From the NCBI GenBank assembly GCA_030699825.1, contig JAUYKV010000032.1:1-64000 (forward strand): DNA of 64,000 bases, given 5' to 3'. Positions within the stretch are counted from its first letter, which is position 1; every line of letters begins with the position of its first letter. Source of the DNA: Pseudomonas sp. Its GTDB lineage: Bacteria; Pseudomonadota; Gammaproteobacteria; Pseudomonadales; Pseudomonadaceae. Below, one piece after another: positions 1-8,625 of the stretch. The position numbers and the translations under genes are program-made. Under the pieces are notes generated by a model. The model saw only the letters and a list, made by a program, of their open reading frames with translations. It did no database searches and was not told the DNA's origin.

Positions 1-384
1 GGGCTGGCGGCGAGCGGCTAATCGGCGGGTTCCGTAGGCCGGCTCGGGCGGCGATTCGTTCGGAGGTAGGGCGGCTTCGGAACTCAGCGACAACCCGCCG
101 GCTTTGGGCCGTGCCGATAAACCAATGGTGCACTGCCTGCGGCGAGTGACACCCTACGGATCGCGGGCTGCTTCAGAGCTGGCGACTCCCTTCAATCGTA
201 GGGCGGCTTCGGAGCGCAGCGACAACCCGCCGGCTTTTGTGTCGAGCCAAGCGCGCCAATGCTGCACCGCCCGCGGCGCCTCGGGAGGCGACACAGCAGG
301 TAACAACTGGCCGGGCGCAGTTGGCGCGGGGGGTGGTCACACAACTATCCTCGATACCCATGCAGTGCCACTACGGAGAACCCC
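1..384. repeat. Leading intergenic region with two copies of a GTAGGG-ended repeat
   Basis: No gene is supported here. An in-frame TAA at 19-21 could be the tail of a gene that starts before the window, which cannot be judged. Bases 64-165 hold one nearly complete, inverted copy of a dispersed repeat of about 105 bp, and 198-246 hold part of a second copy. Both share the GTAGGGCGGCTTCGGA end and the GCGACAACCCGCCGGCTTT core with copies near 17.6-17.9, 38.4 and 45.9 kb. The last 130 bases should carry the promoter of the aldo/keto reductase; a GGAGAA ribosome binding site lies at 376-381. Confidence 0.6.
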
Positions 385-1308
385 ATGCCCAGCCGTCGTC
401 ACTTCATTCAGCGTAGCGCCGCCCTGTTCGGTCTCGCCGCCGCAGCGCCCTGGCTGGCGCGTGACGCCTTCGCCCTGACCCCGGAACAACTGCTGCAGCG
501 GCGCATTCCCAATAGCGACGAATTCCTGCCGGTGATCGGCCTGGGCACTTCACGCACCTTCGATGTGCGCCTCGATGACGCCAGCCTAGAGCCGCTGGAC
601 GAGGTGATGCGGACCTTTATCAACGGCGGCGGCACCCTGATTGACACCGCGCCCAGCTACGGCAACGCCGAGGCGGTCAGCGGCGAGTTGCTCAAGCGCA
701 CCAGCACCCGGGACAAGGCGTTTCTCGCCAGCAAGGTCTCCGCCAGCGGCCGCGAGCGCGGCCTGGCGCAGGTCGAAGCCAGCCTGCGTGCCCTGCACAC
801 CGAGCGGTTCGATCTGCTGCAGGTGCACAACCTGCAGGACACCCGCACCCAGCTCGGCCTGCTGCGCGAGCTGAAGGAACAGGGCAAGGTGCGCTACATC
901 GGCATCACCCATTACCGCGAGGCGGCCCACGACGACCTGCTCGAGGTGCTGGCGAAGGAGTCGCTGGACTTCGTCCAGTTCAACTATTCAGTGGCCGAGC
1001 GCAATGCCGAGAAGCGTCTGCTACCCTACTGCGCCGACCGCGGCATCGCCACCCTGATCAACCGGCCGTTCCAGCGTGGTCAGTTGCTCCATCGGGTCGA
1101 GGACAAGCCGCTGCCAGACTGGGCGATCGAGGTCGACGCCACCTCCTGGGCGCAGTTGCTGCTCAAGTTCATCCTCGCCCACCCGGCGGTGACCGTGGTG
1201 CTCCCGGCCACCTCCAAGGCGCGCTACATGGCCGACAATCTCAAGGCCGGGCATGGTCGCCTGCCGGATGCGGCGCTGCGCGAGCGGATCGCGCGGGCGT
1301 TCAGCTGA
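385..1308 (+). CDS. Tat-exported aldo/keto reductase
   Basis: This is a 307-residue aldo/keto reductase of the NADPH-dependent TIM-barrel superfamily, probably acting in the periplasm. Residues 3-9 (SRRHFIQ) form a twin-arginine motif followed by an Ala/Leu-rich stretch ending near WLARDAFA, a typical Tat signal. The mature part shows IGLGTSRTFD, IDTAPSYGNAE with the expected Asp and Tyr, KVSASGRE with the catalytic Lys, and LLQVHNL with the His. The late part (PFQRGQLL, PATSKARYMADNLKA) fits the cofactor-binding end of the family. A GGAGAA site 5 bases upstream supports the ATG. The gene stands alone, with a REP hairpin downstream. The substrate cannot be told from sequence. Confidence 0.88.
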   Translation: MPSRRHFIQRSAALFGLAAAAPWLARDAFALTPEQLLQRRIPNSDEFLPVIGLGTSRTFDVRLDDASLEPLDEVMRTFINGGGTLIDTAPSYGNAEAVSGELLKRTSTRDKAFLASKVSASGRERGLAQVEASLRALHTERFDLLQVHNLQDTRTQLGLLRELKEQGKVRYIGITHYREAAHDDLLEVLAKESLDFVQFNYSVAERNAEKRLLPYCADRGIATLINRPFQRGQLLHRVEDKPLPDWAIEVDATSWAQLLLKFILAHPAVTVVLPATSKARYMADNLKAGHGRLPDAALRERIARAFS

Positions 1309-1339
1309 AGCGCGCGGCCTATGCTCTTGGATGCTCTTG

Positions 1340-1402
1340 GTGGGAGCGGACTTGTCCGCGATGCTCTGCAAACAACAGCTTCGCGGACAAGTCCGCTCCC
1401 AC
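1340..1402. repeat. REP-type hairpin (GCGGACAAGTCCGCTCCCAC family)
   Basis: An inverted repeat with 21-base arms, TGGGAGCGGACTTGTCCGCGA and its complement, separated by about 20 bases. Each arm also contains the smaller palindrome GCGGACAAGTCCGC. Related copies occur at 17099-17166 and, as one arm, near 56140. It lies just after the aldo/keto reductase and may end or stabilise that transcript. Confidence 0.75.
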
Positions 1403-1512
1403 AGGGTCATAGTGCGATGCTTCCGCTCGAAGCACTTCGCGGGCATGGGACTAGGCGTCCCCCCCCCCGCTCCTACAAGATAGATGTCCAGTCGTTATAG
1501 AAGAGAGCAAGC

Positions 1513-2826
1513 ATGCCCCCAGCCCAACGCCTGGCCAAGGCGATCAACGCCAAACCGGCCGAACTGCTCGCCGCGCTGTGCGGCTTCGGCCTGTTCTTCT
1601 GCCTGTTCAGCGGCTATTTCATGTTGCGGCCGATCCGCGAGGCGATGGGCATTCGCGGCGGCGTGGAGAACCTGCAATGGCTATTCAGCGCCACCTTCGT
1701 CGTCATGCTCGCCGCCGTGCCGCTGTTCGCCTGGCTCAATTCGCGGGTGCCGCGGGCGCGCTATATCGACTGGGTGTACGGCTTCTTCATCGTCAACCTG
1801 CTGGCCTTCGCCGCGCTGTTCCAGCAGGCCGGCGACGATATCTGGGCGGCGCGGGTGTTCTACGTGTGGATCTCGGTCTACAACCTGTTCGTGGTCTCGG
1901 TGGCCTGGAGCCTGATGACCGACGTGTTCGACGCGCTGCAGGCGCGCCGCTTGTTCGCCTTTATCGCCGCCGGCGCCAGTTGTGGTGGCCTGGCCGGGCC
2001 GGCGCTGGGCGCGCTGCTGGTCGGTGCCATCGGCCAGAGCGGCCTGATCTTCTGCGCCGCCCTGCTGCTCGGCGTTGCCGTGCTGGCCAAGCACCAGCTG
2101 ATGGCCTGGCGTGCCCTAGGTGGCGCCGGCCGGCCCGGCGCACCACCCAGCGAGCACCCGCGCGAGCCGGTGACGGGTAATCCGTTCAGCGGCATCACCC
2201 GAGTGCTGGCCTCGCCCTACCTGCTGGGCATCAGCGCCTTCGTCATCCTCCTGGCCACCGCCAGCACCTTCCTCTACTTCGAACAGGCGCGGCTGGTGGC
2301 GCTGACCTTCCCGGAACGCAACCAGCAGATCCGCGTGTTCGGCCTGATCGACTTCAGCGTGCAGGCGCTGTCGCTGCTGGCCCAGTTGTTCATCACCGGG
2401 CGGGTGGCGGAGAAATTCGGCCTGCGCGCGCTGCTGGCCGGGGTGCCGCTGCTGGTCTGCCTGGGCTTCATCGGCCTGGCCCTGGCGCCGACCTTCGCCA
2501 TGCTCGCGGCGCTGATGATCGTGCGCCGGGTCGGCGAGTACGCTTTCGTCCGTCCCGGCCGGGAAATGCTCTTCGCCCCGCTCGACGCGCTGACCAAGTA
2601 CAAGGCCAAGAACTTCATCGACACCGTGGTCTACCGCGGCGGCGACGCCGTCAGCGCCTGGGCCAAGGCCCTGCTCGATATGCTCAGCCAGGGCGCATTG
2701 CTCGCCGCCCTGGTCGGCGCCGCCTTGGCTGCCGCGTGGGGCGCGCTGGGCTGGTACCTGGGTGGGAAGTCAAACGCGCAGCAGCCCACGACAGAGCCGC
2801 ACTCCAGCGGCCGTCCCCCCCTGTAG
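1513..2826 (+). CDS. MFS-like / ATP-ADP translocase-like inner-membrane transporter
   Basis: A 437-residue integral membrane protein with about 12 hydrophobic helices. The start resembles NTP/NDP-exchange (Npt/TlcC-like) carriers and related MFS proteins: helix 1 runs into GYFMLRPIREAMGI, and later come SVAWSLMTDVFD and the helix-rich FAFIAAGASCGGLAGPALG. The C-terminal half has RVGEYAFVRPGREMLFAPL and KYKAKNFIDTVVYRGGD, both usual in this bacterial group. An AAGAGAG site precedes the ATG. Free-living pseudomonads carry members of unknown substrate, so nucleotide transport is only a family-level guess. A run of ten C residues lies about 45 bases upstream. Confidence 0.75.
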   Translation: MPPAQRLAKAINAKPAELLAALCGFGLFFCLFSGYFMLRPIREAMGIRGGVENLQWLFSATFVVMLAAVPLFAWLNSRVPRARYIDWVYGFFIVNLLAFAALFQQAGDDIWAARVFYVWISVYNLFVVSVAWSLMTDVFDALQARRLFAFIAAGASCGGLAGPALGALLVGAIGQSGLIFCAALLLGVAVLAKHQLMAWRALGGAGRPGAPPSEHPREPVTGNPFSGITRVLASPYLLGISAFVILLATASTFLYFEQARLVALTFPERNQQIRVFGLIDFSVQALSLLAQLFITGRVAEKFGLRALLAGVPLLVCLGFIGLALAPTFAMLAALMIVRRVGEYAFVRPGREMLFAPLDALTKYKAKNFIDTVVYRGGDAVSAWAKALLDMLSQGALLAALVGAALAAAWGALGWYLGGKSNAQQPTTEPHSSGRPPL

Positions 2827-2912
2827 GAGCGGCCGGGCGGCGTTCCGCTTCAGCCGCGAATTTTTCGATGCACAGCACAGCTTCGCGGCTAAAGCCGCTC
2901 CTACAAAAAGCG
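2822..2912. repeat. REP-type hairpin (GGCTAAAGCCGCTCCTACA family)
   Basis: Inverted copies of TGTAGGAGCGGC... and ...GCGGCTAAAGCCGCTCCTACA surround a central TTCGATGCACAGCACAGCTTCG. The same unit, in opposite orientation, is at 52589-52678, and degraded forms are near 47530 and 54210. It starts within the stop region of the transporter gene and probably forms its transcript end. Confidence 0.7.
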
Positions 2913-2940
2913 TCATAATCCATAAAATAACAGCCGCCCT

Positions 2941-3003
2941 GTAGCCCGGATAAGCCTTGGCGCAATCCGGGATCGCGGCACCCCCGGATTGCATCCGGGC
3001 TAC
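2941..3003. repeat. Dispersed repeat, GTAGCCCGGATAAGC family
   Basis: A 63-bp unit starting GTAGCCCGGATAAGCC and ending with the inverted GGGCTAC. Related units lie at 10748-10778, 10821-10891, 31588-31634 and 43600-43670. The ends can pair into a hairpin. No coding content is seen. Confidence 0.7.
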
Positions 3004-3181
3004 CAGGGCTCACTACCAGAGCCGAAACCACCTCGCCACGCCACTTACACGCACAACCCTGGTGCATCGGCTGGACTAAAGAGCATCCGCAGCGGTTTTT
3101 CTGCGCCTTGCGCTTGTCACCTCGGCGACAGTGGGTTATCAGTGCAGGCGTCTGAAAACCTGACCACTGCGGAACCGCCCC

Positions 3182-3844
3182 ATGACCGTCGAAGTCCCCG
3201 CGCACAGCACCCATGCCGCCGGCAAACCGGCCGGGCGCATACGCCAGAAAAACGAAGAAGCGATCCTTGCCGCCGCCGAGGAAGAATTCGCCCGCCACGG
3301 CTTCAAGGGCACCAGCATGAACACCATCGCGCAGACCGTCGGCCTGCCCAAGGCCAACCTGCACTACTACTTCAGCAACAAGCTGGGCCTGTACCTGGCG
3401 GTGCTGAGCGACATCCTCGAGCTCTGGGACAGCGCCTTCAACACCCTGAGCGTCGACGACGACCCGGCCGAGGCGCTGGCCCGCTACATCCGCGCCAAGC
3501 TGGAGTTCTCGCGGCGCTACCCCAAGGCCTCGCGGATCTTCGCCATGGAGGTGATCAGCGGCGGCGAGTGCCTGTCGGCGTTCTTCAACCAGGACTACCA
3601 GAGCTGGTTCCGCGGCCGCGCCGCGGTGTTCGAGGCCTGGATCGCCGCCGGCAAGATGGACCCGGTCGACCCGGTGCACCTGATCTTCCTGCTCTGGGGC
3701 AGCACCCAGCATTACGCCGACTTCGCCTCGCAGATCTGCCGGGTCACCGGCCGCACGCGCCTGACCAAGGCGGATTTCGAGGAAGCCGGCGACAACCTGG
3801 TGCGCATCATCCTCAAGGGCTGCGGCCTGACCCCGCCCGCCTGA
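3182..3844 (+). CDS. TetR-family regulator, RutR-like
   Basis: A 220-residue TetR regulator. The helix-turn-helix is at about residues 25-70 (ILAAAEEEFARHGFKGTSM ... VGLPKANLHYYFSNKLGLY), and the C-terminal half (EFSRRYPKASRIFAMEVISGG, LIFLLWGSTQHYADF) matches the ligand-binding domain of the RutR/YcdC group, whose E. coli member senses uracil. The stop overlaps the next start (TGATG), so it is translationally coupled to the YigZ-like gene. Purine-deaminase genes 1.4-3 kb downstream make a nucleobase ligand plausible, but this is inference. Confidence 0.85.
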   Translation: MTVEVPAHSTHAAGKPAGRIRQKNEEAILAAAEEEFARHGFKGTSMNTIAQTVGLPKANLHYYFSNKLGLYLAVLSDILELWDSAFNTLSVDDDPAEALARYIRAKLEFSRRYPKASRIFAMEVISGGECLSAFFNQDYQSWFRGRAAVFEAWIAAGKMDPVDPVHLIFLLWGSTQHYADFASQICRVTGRTRLTKADFEEAGDNLVRIILKGCGLTPPA

Positions 3845-4428
3845 TGCCCTTTACCCTGCTCGGCCCTTGCGACTACCGCGAGGAGATCCGCAAGAGTCGC
3901 TTCCTCGCCCGCGCCGCGCCGGTTGCCAGCGCTGCCGAGGCGCAGGCGTTTATCGCCGCCGCCAGCGACCCCGGCGCCTCGCACAACTGCTGGGCCTGGA
4001 AGGTCGGCAACCAGTACCGCTTCAGCGACGACGGCGAACCGGGCGGCACCGCCGGCCGGCCGATCCTCGCGGCCATAGAGGCTCAGGACTGTGACCAGGT
4101 GGCGGTGCTGGTGATCCGCTGGTACGGCGGCATCCAGCTCGGCACCGGCGGCCTGGCCCGCGCCTACGGCGGTGCGGCGAACAAATGCCTGCAAGCGGCT
4201 GAACGCCATGCGCTGATCGCGCGTAATCGCTACCGCTGCCATTGCCTGTTCGCCGAGCTGCCGCTGCTCAAGATCCGCCTCGCGGAACTGGACAGCCTGC
4301 TGGAAAGCGAAACCTACGACGCTAGCGGTGCCGAGTTGCAGTTGGCGGTGCCGCCGCAGCGGACTGCCGAACTACAACGGCTGCTGGCGGATATCAGCCG
4401 CGGGCGCATCGAATTGCAGCGCCGGTAA
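3844..4428 (+). CDS. yigZ: IMPACT/YigZ family protein
   Basis: A 194-residue YigZ/IMPACT-family protein. The UPF0029 N-terminal domain (about residues 1-115) shows the conserved KSRFLARAAPV, SHNCWAWKVG, FSDDGEPGGTAGRPIL and VIRWYGGIQLGTGGLARAY. The remaining 80 residues form the small C-terminal domain of the bacterial proteins. Function is unsettled; eukaryotic IMPACT acts on Gcn2-linked translation control, and bacterial members may bind nucleic acids or translation factors. The ATG is chosen because it overlaps the TetR stop by one base and begins at the usual family N-terminus. A perfect REP hairpin follows the stop. Confidence 0.88.
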   Translation: MPFTLLGPCDYREEIRKSRFLARAAPVASAAEAQAFIAAASDPGASHNCWAWKVGNQYRFSDDGEPGGTAGRPILAAIEAQDCDQVAVLVIRWYGGIQLGTGGLARAYGGAANKCLQAAERHALIARNRYRCHCLFAELPLLKIRLAELDSLLESETYDASGAELQLAVPPQRTAELQRLLADISRGRIELQRR

Positions 4429-4433
4429 AACCA

Positions 4434-4493
4434 TCGCGGCTAAAGCCCCTCCCACGGATCACCACGATCTTGTGGGAGGGGCTTTAGCCGCGA
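4434..4493. repeat. REP hairpin downstream of yigZ and the transposase
   Basis: Perfect 22-base arms, starting TCGCGGCTAAAGCCCCTCCC on the left, separated by 16 bases. It sits 5 bases after the yigZ stop and 7 bases beyond the end of the convergent RAYT gene, so it can serve as transcript end for both. A matching copy sits on the other side of the RAYT gene at 5010-5083. Confidence 0.85.
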
Positions 4494-4499
4494 CAAATC

Positions 4500-4949
4500 C
4501 TAAACCCACACCGCATCCCACAGCGGATAATCACCCACCCGCGCCACCAGCCCGGCCCGCAACGAATTGGCAACGATATAGCGGGCGACCGACAGAATAT
4601 CCTCCTCCCGGCGCAATGCCCGGTCGTGATAACCGTCCTGCCATACCCTGCCGCTACACTTCAGCGCTGAGTTGATCCGTCTGGCACTGCGGCCTTTGAC
4701 CCGGCGCATCAACGCGCTGAGTGATCCGCGCTGCAAAACCAGCAACCAGTGAACATGATCGGGCATTACCACCCAGGCCAAGGATTCAACCAGGCCATCG
4801 ACATGAGCACTGCGCAGCTCATCGACCAGAACTCTGCCTACACGCCAATTCGTGAAGATCGGCTCACGCTTCTCGACGGTCGCCGTCAGCAGGTAGATGC
4901 GTTCATGCTCGGAAAACCGACCCACACGCAATTGATCTGAACGGGGCAT
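4500..4949 (-). CDS. REP-associated tyrosine transposase (RAYT)
   Basis: A 149-residue Y1-type transposase of the REP-associated (TnpA-REP) group. The HUH metal-binding motif is PDHVHWLL (about residues 63-70), the following arm SLSALMRRVKGRSARRIN fits the family, and the nucleophile should be the Tyr in ARYIVANSLRAGLV near residue 127. The domain ends in the usual YPLWDAVWV. A GGAGG site precedes the ATG. REP hairpins of the same family flank it within 10-60 bases, the classic arrangement in which RAYTs are thought to mobilise or process REP elements. It is intact, so could be active. Confidence 0.92.
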   Translation of the reverse strand: MPRSDQLRVGRFSEHERIYLLTATVEKREPIFTNWRVGRVLVDELRSAHVDGLVESLAWVVMPDHVHWLLVLQRGSLSALMRRVKGRSARRINSALKCSGRVWQDGYHDRALRREEDILSVARYIVANSLRAGLVARVGDYPLWDAVWV

Positions 4950-5009
4950 TCCCTTGCCTCCCTGATTTTCGTTTGAGCTTGTATAGCAGCCGAATTGACG
5001 GTTTGCTAA

Positions 5010-5083
5010 TCGCGGCTAAAGCCCCTCCCACAAGACACCAGTGTCCGTGGGAGGGGCCGGGCGGCGATCCGCTTTAGCCGCGA
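5010..5083. repeat. REP hairpin upstream of the RAYT gene
   Basis: Left arm identical to the 4434 element; right arm is interrupted by the insertion CCGGGCGGCGATCC. It lies about 60 bases before the RAYT start on the opposite side of the gene from the other REP, forming a REP-RAYT-REP unit. Confidence 0.8.
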
Positions 5084-5207
5084 CTGCCGTTGCTCCTGAC
5101 CGCCAAGACAGGTATCTTTTCCGGCACGCCATCCGGCGCACCTGGATCAGCAGACAGGGTCAACACTGAGCTGGCTAACCTGAACTCACCCTCAGAGGAG
5201 CCTGCTC

Positions 5208-6563
5208 ATGGCAGCTACCCGTATCTGGATCAAGAACCCCCTGGCCATCTTCACCGCCAACCAGCTCGACGCCGCCGGCGGCCTGGTGATCGACAATGGC
5301 CTGATCAGCGAACTGCTCGGCGCCGGCCAGCAGCCCTCACGCCCCTGCGCACAGACCTTCGATGCCCGCGAGCATGTAGTGCTGCCGGGGCTGATCAACA
5401 GCCATCACCACTTCTACCAGACCCTCACTCGCGCCTGGGCGCCGGTGGTCAACCAGCCGCTGTTTCCCTGGCTGCAGACCCTGTACCCGGTGTGGGCGCG
5501 GCTGACCCCGGACAAGCTCGCCCTGGCCAGCAAGGTGGCGCTGGCCGAGCTGCTGCTGTCCGGCTGCAGCACCGCGGCGGATCATCACTACCTGTTCCCC
5601 GACGGCCTGGAGCAGGCCATCGATGTGCAGGTCGAGGCGGTACGCGAGCTGGGCATGCGCGCCATGCTCACCCGCGGTTCGATGAGCCTGGGCCAGGCCG
5701 ACGGCGGCCTGCCGCCGCAGCAGACGGTGCAGCAGGGCGAGGTGATCCTGGCCGACAGCCAGCGCCTGATCGAGCGCTATCACCAGCGCGGCGCCGGTGC
5801 GCAGATCCAGATCGCCCTGGCGCCCTGCTCACCCTTCTCGGTGACGCCGGAGATCATGCGCCAGAGCGCCGAGCTGGCCGAAAAGCTCGACGTGCGCCTG
5901 CACACCCACCTGGCCGAGACCCTCGACGAGGAGGACTTCTGCCTGCAGCGCTTCGGCCTGCGCACCGTGGACTATCTGGACAGCGTCGGCTGGCTCGGCC
6001 CGCGCACCTGGCTGGCCCACGGCATCCACTTCAACCCGGAGGAGATCGCCCGCCTCGGCGCCGCAGGCACCGGCATCTGCCACTGCCCCAGCTCGAACAT
6101 GCGCCTGGCCTCGGGCATCTGCCCGACCCTGGACCTTGCGGCCGCCGGCGCGCCGATCGGCCTGGGGGTGGACGGTTCGGCCTCCAACGACGCCTCCAAC
6201 CTGATCCTCGAGGCGCGCCAGGCCCTGTACCTGCAACGCCTGCGCTACGGCGCCGAAAAAATCACCCCGCAGCTGGTGCTGGGCTGGGCCACCCAAGGCT
6301 CGGCGCGCCTGCTCGGGCGTACGGACATCGGCGAACTGGCGGTCGGCAAGCAGGCGGATCTCGCGCTGTTCAAGCTCGACGAGCTGCGCTTCTCCGGCAG
6401 CCACGACCCGCTCTCGGCGTTGCTGCTGTGCGGCGCCGACCGCGCCGACCGGATGATGATCGGCGGCACCTGGCGGGTGATCGACGGCCAGATCGAAGGC
6501 CTGGACCTGGCCCAGCTGATCGCCGACCACCGCCAGGCGGCCAAGGAATTGATTGGCGGATAG
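5208..6563 (+). CDS. 8-oxoguanine deaminase (amidohydrolase superfamily)
   Basis: A 451-residue metal-dependent amidohydrolase expected to convert 8-oxoguanine to urate in the cytoplasm. Visible motifs: the HxH metal pair in GLINSHHHFYQ (His66/His68), LHTHLAETLDEEDF with metal and substrate His/Glu, LAHGIHFN, CHCPSSNMRLASG, and the metal Asp in GLGVDGSASNDASN. Length and the SNMRLASG stretch match the P. aeruginosa Pa0142 group of 8-oxoguanine deaminases rather than guanine deaminase or chlorohydrolases. A GAGGAG site precedes the ATG. An adenine deaminase follows 180 bases downstream, consistent with purine salvage or catabolism. Confidence 0.9.
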   Translation: MAATRIWIKNPLAIFTANQLDAAGGLVIDNGLISELLGAGQQPSRPCAQTFDAREHVVLPGLINSHHHFYQTLTRAWAPVVNQPLFPWLQTLYPVWARLTPDKLALASKVALAELLLSGCSTAADHHYLFPDGLEQAIDVQVEAVRELGMRAMLTRGSMSLGQADGGLPPQQTVQQGEVILADSQRLIERYHQRGAGAQIQIALAPCSPFSVTPEIMRQSAELAEKLDVRLHTHLAETLDEEDFCLQRFGLRTVDYLDSVGWLGPRTWLAHGIHFNPEEIARLGAAGTGICHCPSSNMRLASGICPTLDLAAAGAPIGLGVDGSASNDASNLILEARQALYLQRLRYGAEKITPQLVLGWATQGSARLLGRTDIGELAVGKQADLALFKLDELRFSGSHDPLSALLLCGADRADRMMIGGTWRVIDGQIEGLDLAQLIADHRQAAKELIGG

Positions 6564-6586
6564 GCGTTAGCGCAGATCGCAGACCG

Positions 6587-6702
6587 TAGGATGGGTTGAG
6601 CCTGCGATACCCATCGTTTTCCTCGATCTTGATGGGTATCGCTGCGCTCAACCTAGGCGGCCCCACCCATCCTACGAACCGGCGGGTTTCACCCGCCCTA
6701 CG
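6587..6702. repeat. Dispersed repeat, GTAGGATGGGTT family
   Basis: Starts CGTAGGATGGGTTGAGC, holds an internal inverted pair around GCGATACCCATC / GATGGGTATCGC, and ends in CCCATCCTACG plus an extra CGGCGGGTTTCACCCGCCCTACG. Related elements occur at 22016-22110, 31423-31561, 39913-40080 and 53982-54133. No gene is seen in this 180-base gap. Confidence 0.7.
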
Positions 6703-6709
6703 CGGTTAA

Positions 6710-7690
<981 letters not shown>

Positions 7691-7853
7691 GCCGCGACGA
7701 GTCGGCAGACAGCACTTTCTGAAGTTTGCGCGCCCGGCGCCGACACAGAAGGTGTGTATCTTGACTCGGTGATGGCATAGTGACAGCCAATCGATGGCTG
7801 CCCCTGCCATCGACCGCACCTGGCTTATTACCGTCGCCGAGATTGCCGAGCCG

Positions 7854-8624
7854 ATGAAACAATCCATGCTCACCTGCCCACGCGTCCGCGCCCTGCTCTT
7901 CATTGTGTTGGCCGGCTTCGCGCAGCTGGCCGCCGCGGTCGACGAGATCCACATCGTCACCGAGGAGCTGCCGCCCTACAACATGACCGAGGACGGACGA
8001 CTCACCGGCATGAGTACCGAGGTGGTACGGGCCGTACTCGAGGAAATCGGCCAGCAGGCGAGCATCCAGTCGATGCCCTGGGCCCGCGCCTACGACATCG
8101 CGCAGAACGCGGAAAACGTGCTGATTTACTCGATCACCCGCACCGCCCAGCGCGAGAAGCTGTTCAAGTGGGTCGGCGAAATCGCGCCGATGAACTGGTA
8201 CCTGTACGTGCGGCCCGAGAGCAACATACGCCTCGACAACCTCGACGCGGCGCGCCAGTACCAGATCGCCACGGTCAAGGACGATGCCGGCGAGCAATAC
8301 CTGAAGGCCAAGGGCTTCACGATCGGCAAGAACCTGCAATCGAACAACAAGTACCAATACAACTACGAAAAATTCAAGCTCGGTCGGGTCGACCTGTGGA
8401 TCTCCATCGAGCTGAACGCCCGCTACCTGATCCGCCAGGCAGGCGAGGATCCGGCCACAATGGTGGTACCCGTGCTGAGCCTGCCCGACCTCGGCGGTGA
8501 CGACGGACTGCACATGGCCTTCAGCCTGCAGACCGAGGACGCCGTGGTCGAGCGCTTCCGCCAGGGGCTGCAAGCCATCCGCAGCAACGGCACCTACGAC
8601 GCCATCGCCAGGAAGTGGTTGTAG
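7854..8624 (+). CDS. Periplasmic solute-binding protein (SBP_bac_3 type)
   Basis: A 256-residue exported protein of the amino-acid-binding type (ABC substrate-binding family 3). ATG 7854 is preferred over an earlier in-frame start because it opens directly into a signal peptide (MKQSMLTCPRVRALLFIVLAGF ending near AAAVDE). The mature part shows IVTEELPPYNMTEDGRLTGM, MPWARAYDIAQN, YSITRTAQREKLFKWVGEI and AFSLQTEDAVVERFRQGL. No ABC permease or ATPase is nearby. The next gene is a diguanylate cyclase whose start is 2 bases after this stop, so the protein may feed a signalling role rather than transport. Confidence 0.85.
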   Translation: MKQSMLTCPRVRALLFIVLAGFAQLAAAVDEIHIVTEELPPYNMTEDGRLTGMSTEVVRAVLEEIGQQASIQSMPWARAYDIAQNAENVLIYSITRTAQREKLFKWVGEIAPMNWYLYVRPESNIRLDNLDAARQYQIATVKDDAGEQYLKAKGFTIGKNLQSNNKYQYNYEKFKLGRVDLWISIELNARYLIRQAGEDPATMVVPVLSLPDLGGDDGLHMAFSLQTEDAVVERFRQGLQAIRSNGTYDAIARKWL

Positions 8625-8625
8625 C

